Source: Oreocharis arfaki
Lineage: Eukaryota > Chordata > Aves > Passeriformes > Paramythiidae
DNA length: 64,000 nucleotides
NCBI GenBank assembly: GCA_013398015.1
Contig: VZRR01012411.1
Coordinates: 1-64,000, forward strand
Direction of reading: 5' to 3'
Below, piece by piece: positions 62,990 through 64,000 of this stretch. How positions within the stretch are numbered: position 1 is the stretch's first letter; each line of letters begins with the position of its first letter. Under the pieces are notes generated by a model. The model made no database searches. It worked only from the letters and a program-made list of their open reading frames with translations, and had not been told where the DNA came from. The position numbers and the translations under genes were made by a program.

Positions 62990-63720
62990 GTTTCCTTACT
63001 GGCTTGACCGTGAGTTTCCATTAGCAGTCTCAGACATCTGGATCCATAAAGTAGTTTAATCATGATGCAGCCACAGAATAACAGCTTGAGCTGGGTGCTT
63101 CCTGGGAGGGACCCTGGACAAAGGAAGCCCTGGGCGTTTATACCCTCGCAGTCCAAGGCTGGAAACTATTGGGTCTTCCAGTTGAGTCCTTGGCTCCTGC
63201 TATCTCTGAGTGTCCACTCACCTGGCTGACCACCATGCCCTTTTTATGCGAAGTTCAAGATCTCTTGCCTCTGGCTCCTGCCGCTCACAGCTCAATCTGC
63301 AATGACACAAGCTACCTTCACTAAATGTACTCCTCAACATGAGGTAACTCCTCTTGGCTTGGGCAATGTCTTGTGTGTCTCCTCTTTCAGTCCCTCCTTG
63401 AGTCTAACATCTCTTTTCCCTCAGAGCTCCTTGTGCCCTGTGCAGGCATCTTGTTCTGTGCATGACCATCCATCCCTCCCTCCTCTTTCCCCCTTCTCCC
63501 ATTGCTATTTGGGTGAAGGCACCATCTGTTCCCAGATGAGGTGGGATGTTGAGGGTTCACCCCTTGCCAGGCACCTCCCCAAGACCAAATGTGATCAGCT
63601 CAGGGTGGTCATGGACTTGGTTTCACCCGTGTCACCGGTACCTGCCCACAGGCATGAGGATGAGTGTAGGCAGCAAGGGATCTTGGACGTGAAGGCGAGT
63701 AGTTGCTTATGAAAACCAAG
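62990..63720 (-). mobile_element. Probable antisense ERV/LTR-type segment
   Basis: Starting near ctggatccataaagtagtt, the sequence changes abruptly to GC-richer, non-intronic composition with phrases (gtgcttcctgggagggaccc, gcgtttataccctcgcag, caatgacacaagctacctt) that I associate from memory with an avian ERV LTR on the minus strand. Neither end is defined. The 136-codon frame at 63302-63712 has no protein resemblance. Treat the family call as tentative. Confidence 0.4.
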
Positions 63721-64000
63721 AGGAAAGGTAACGTAGATACTGATGAGTAAATATGCCATTTTCCCAACAATATTTTGAAGTAGAATAATGTGTTATGGCC
63801 TGCTAATACATTGCACTATTCAGTTCATAGGTGAATGGACACGTTTTTTTAGCTGCAGGCTTGGAGGTGAATATATCTTAAGATATTCCTTGATCTCTAT
63901 GTTTTATCTACATACTATTCTTTGATTTAAAAGATTCTTAGAGCTAAGTGAGACACAGTTACTGAACAGTAGCAGAGAAGACAGTTTAGGAGTCAGAGCC

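Larger units (their letters stand above)
59273..64000. other. PSIP1: PSIP1 intron 3, right end open
   Basis: At least 4.7 kb. It contains a CR1 fragment (60815-61290), an LTR-derived palindrome (62126-62397), a probable antisense LTR-type segment (62990-63720) and two minus-strand exon-like segments described under findings. No PSIP1 exon encoding the charged linker was recognised. Confidence 0.7.

Overview
The window looks like bird genomic DNA. It is AT-rich, has genes with long introns, and carries many CR1 LINE fragments with avian-type 3' ends plus endogenous-retrovirus LTRs of avian type. No bacterial-style gene arrangement, CRISPR array, rRNA or tRNA gene was seen. Two genes on opposite strands explain essentially all the recognisable coding sequence.

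From about 50.2 kb leftward on the minus strand lies the 5' part of CCDC171 (coiled-coil domain containing 171). I see a predicted non-coding first exon in a CpG island (50004 to about 50230), the start-codon exon (46884-47027) and eight further coding exons (41481-41613, 39198-39372, 36491-36672, 31417-31563, 19156-19248, 17702-17862, 10628-10766, 2925-3027). Splice phases agree at every junction, giving about 393 codons. The gene continues beyond base 1. One exon of about 45 codons expected from mammalian CCDC171, between the 36.5 kb and 31.5 kb exons, was not found.

From about 53.2 kb rightward on the plus strand lies the 5' end of PSIP1 (LEDGF/p75). Three coding exons (53882-53953, 54911-54987, 59134-59272) encode the first 96 residues, which form the PWWP domain with its aromatic cage residues intact. 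The gene continues beyond base 64000. The two genes are divergent: about 3 kb separate two GC-rich promoter islands (49940-50310 and 52560-53960). The second island contains a 147-base assembly gap (53449-53595) next to a purine tract and a C-run.

The introns and intergenic segment hold about a dozen CR1 fragments, an LTR cut by the left edge (1-1029), a degenerate LTR (11164-11590), a solo LTR with a 5-bp target duplication (39590-40158), a 272-bp palindrome built from two inverted LTR 5' ends (62126-62397) and a 74-bp tandem duplication (14000-14146). In other birds and in mammals PSIP1 and CCDC171 are neighbours. The human 9p segment corresponds to the avian Z chromosome, so a Z location is likely; this is inference from synteny. 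I did not find a convincing undescribed system. The best leads are the palindrome and two unexplained minus-strand exon-like segments inside PSIP1 intron 3.
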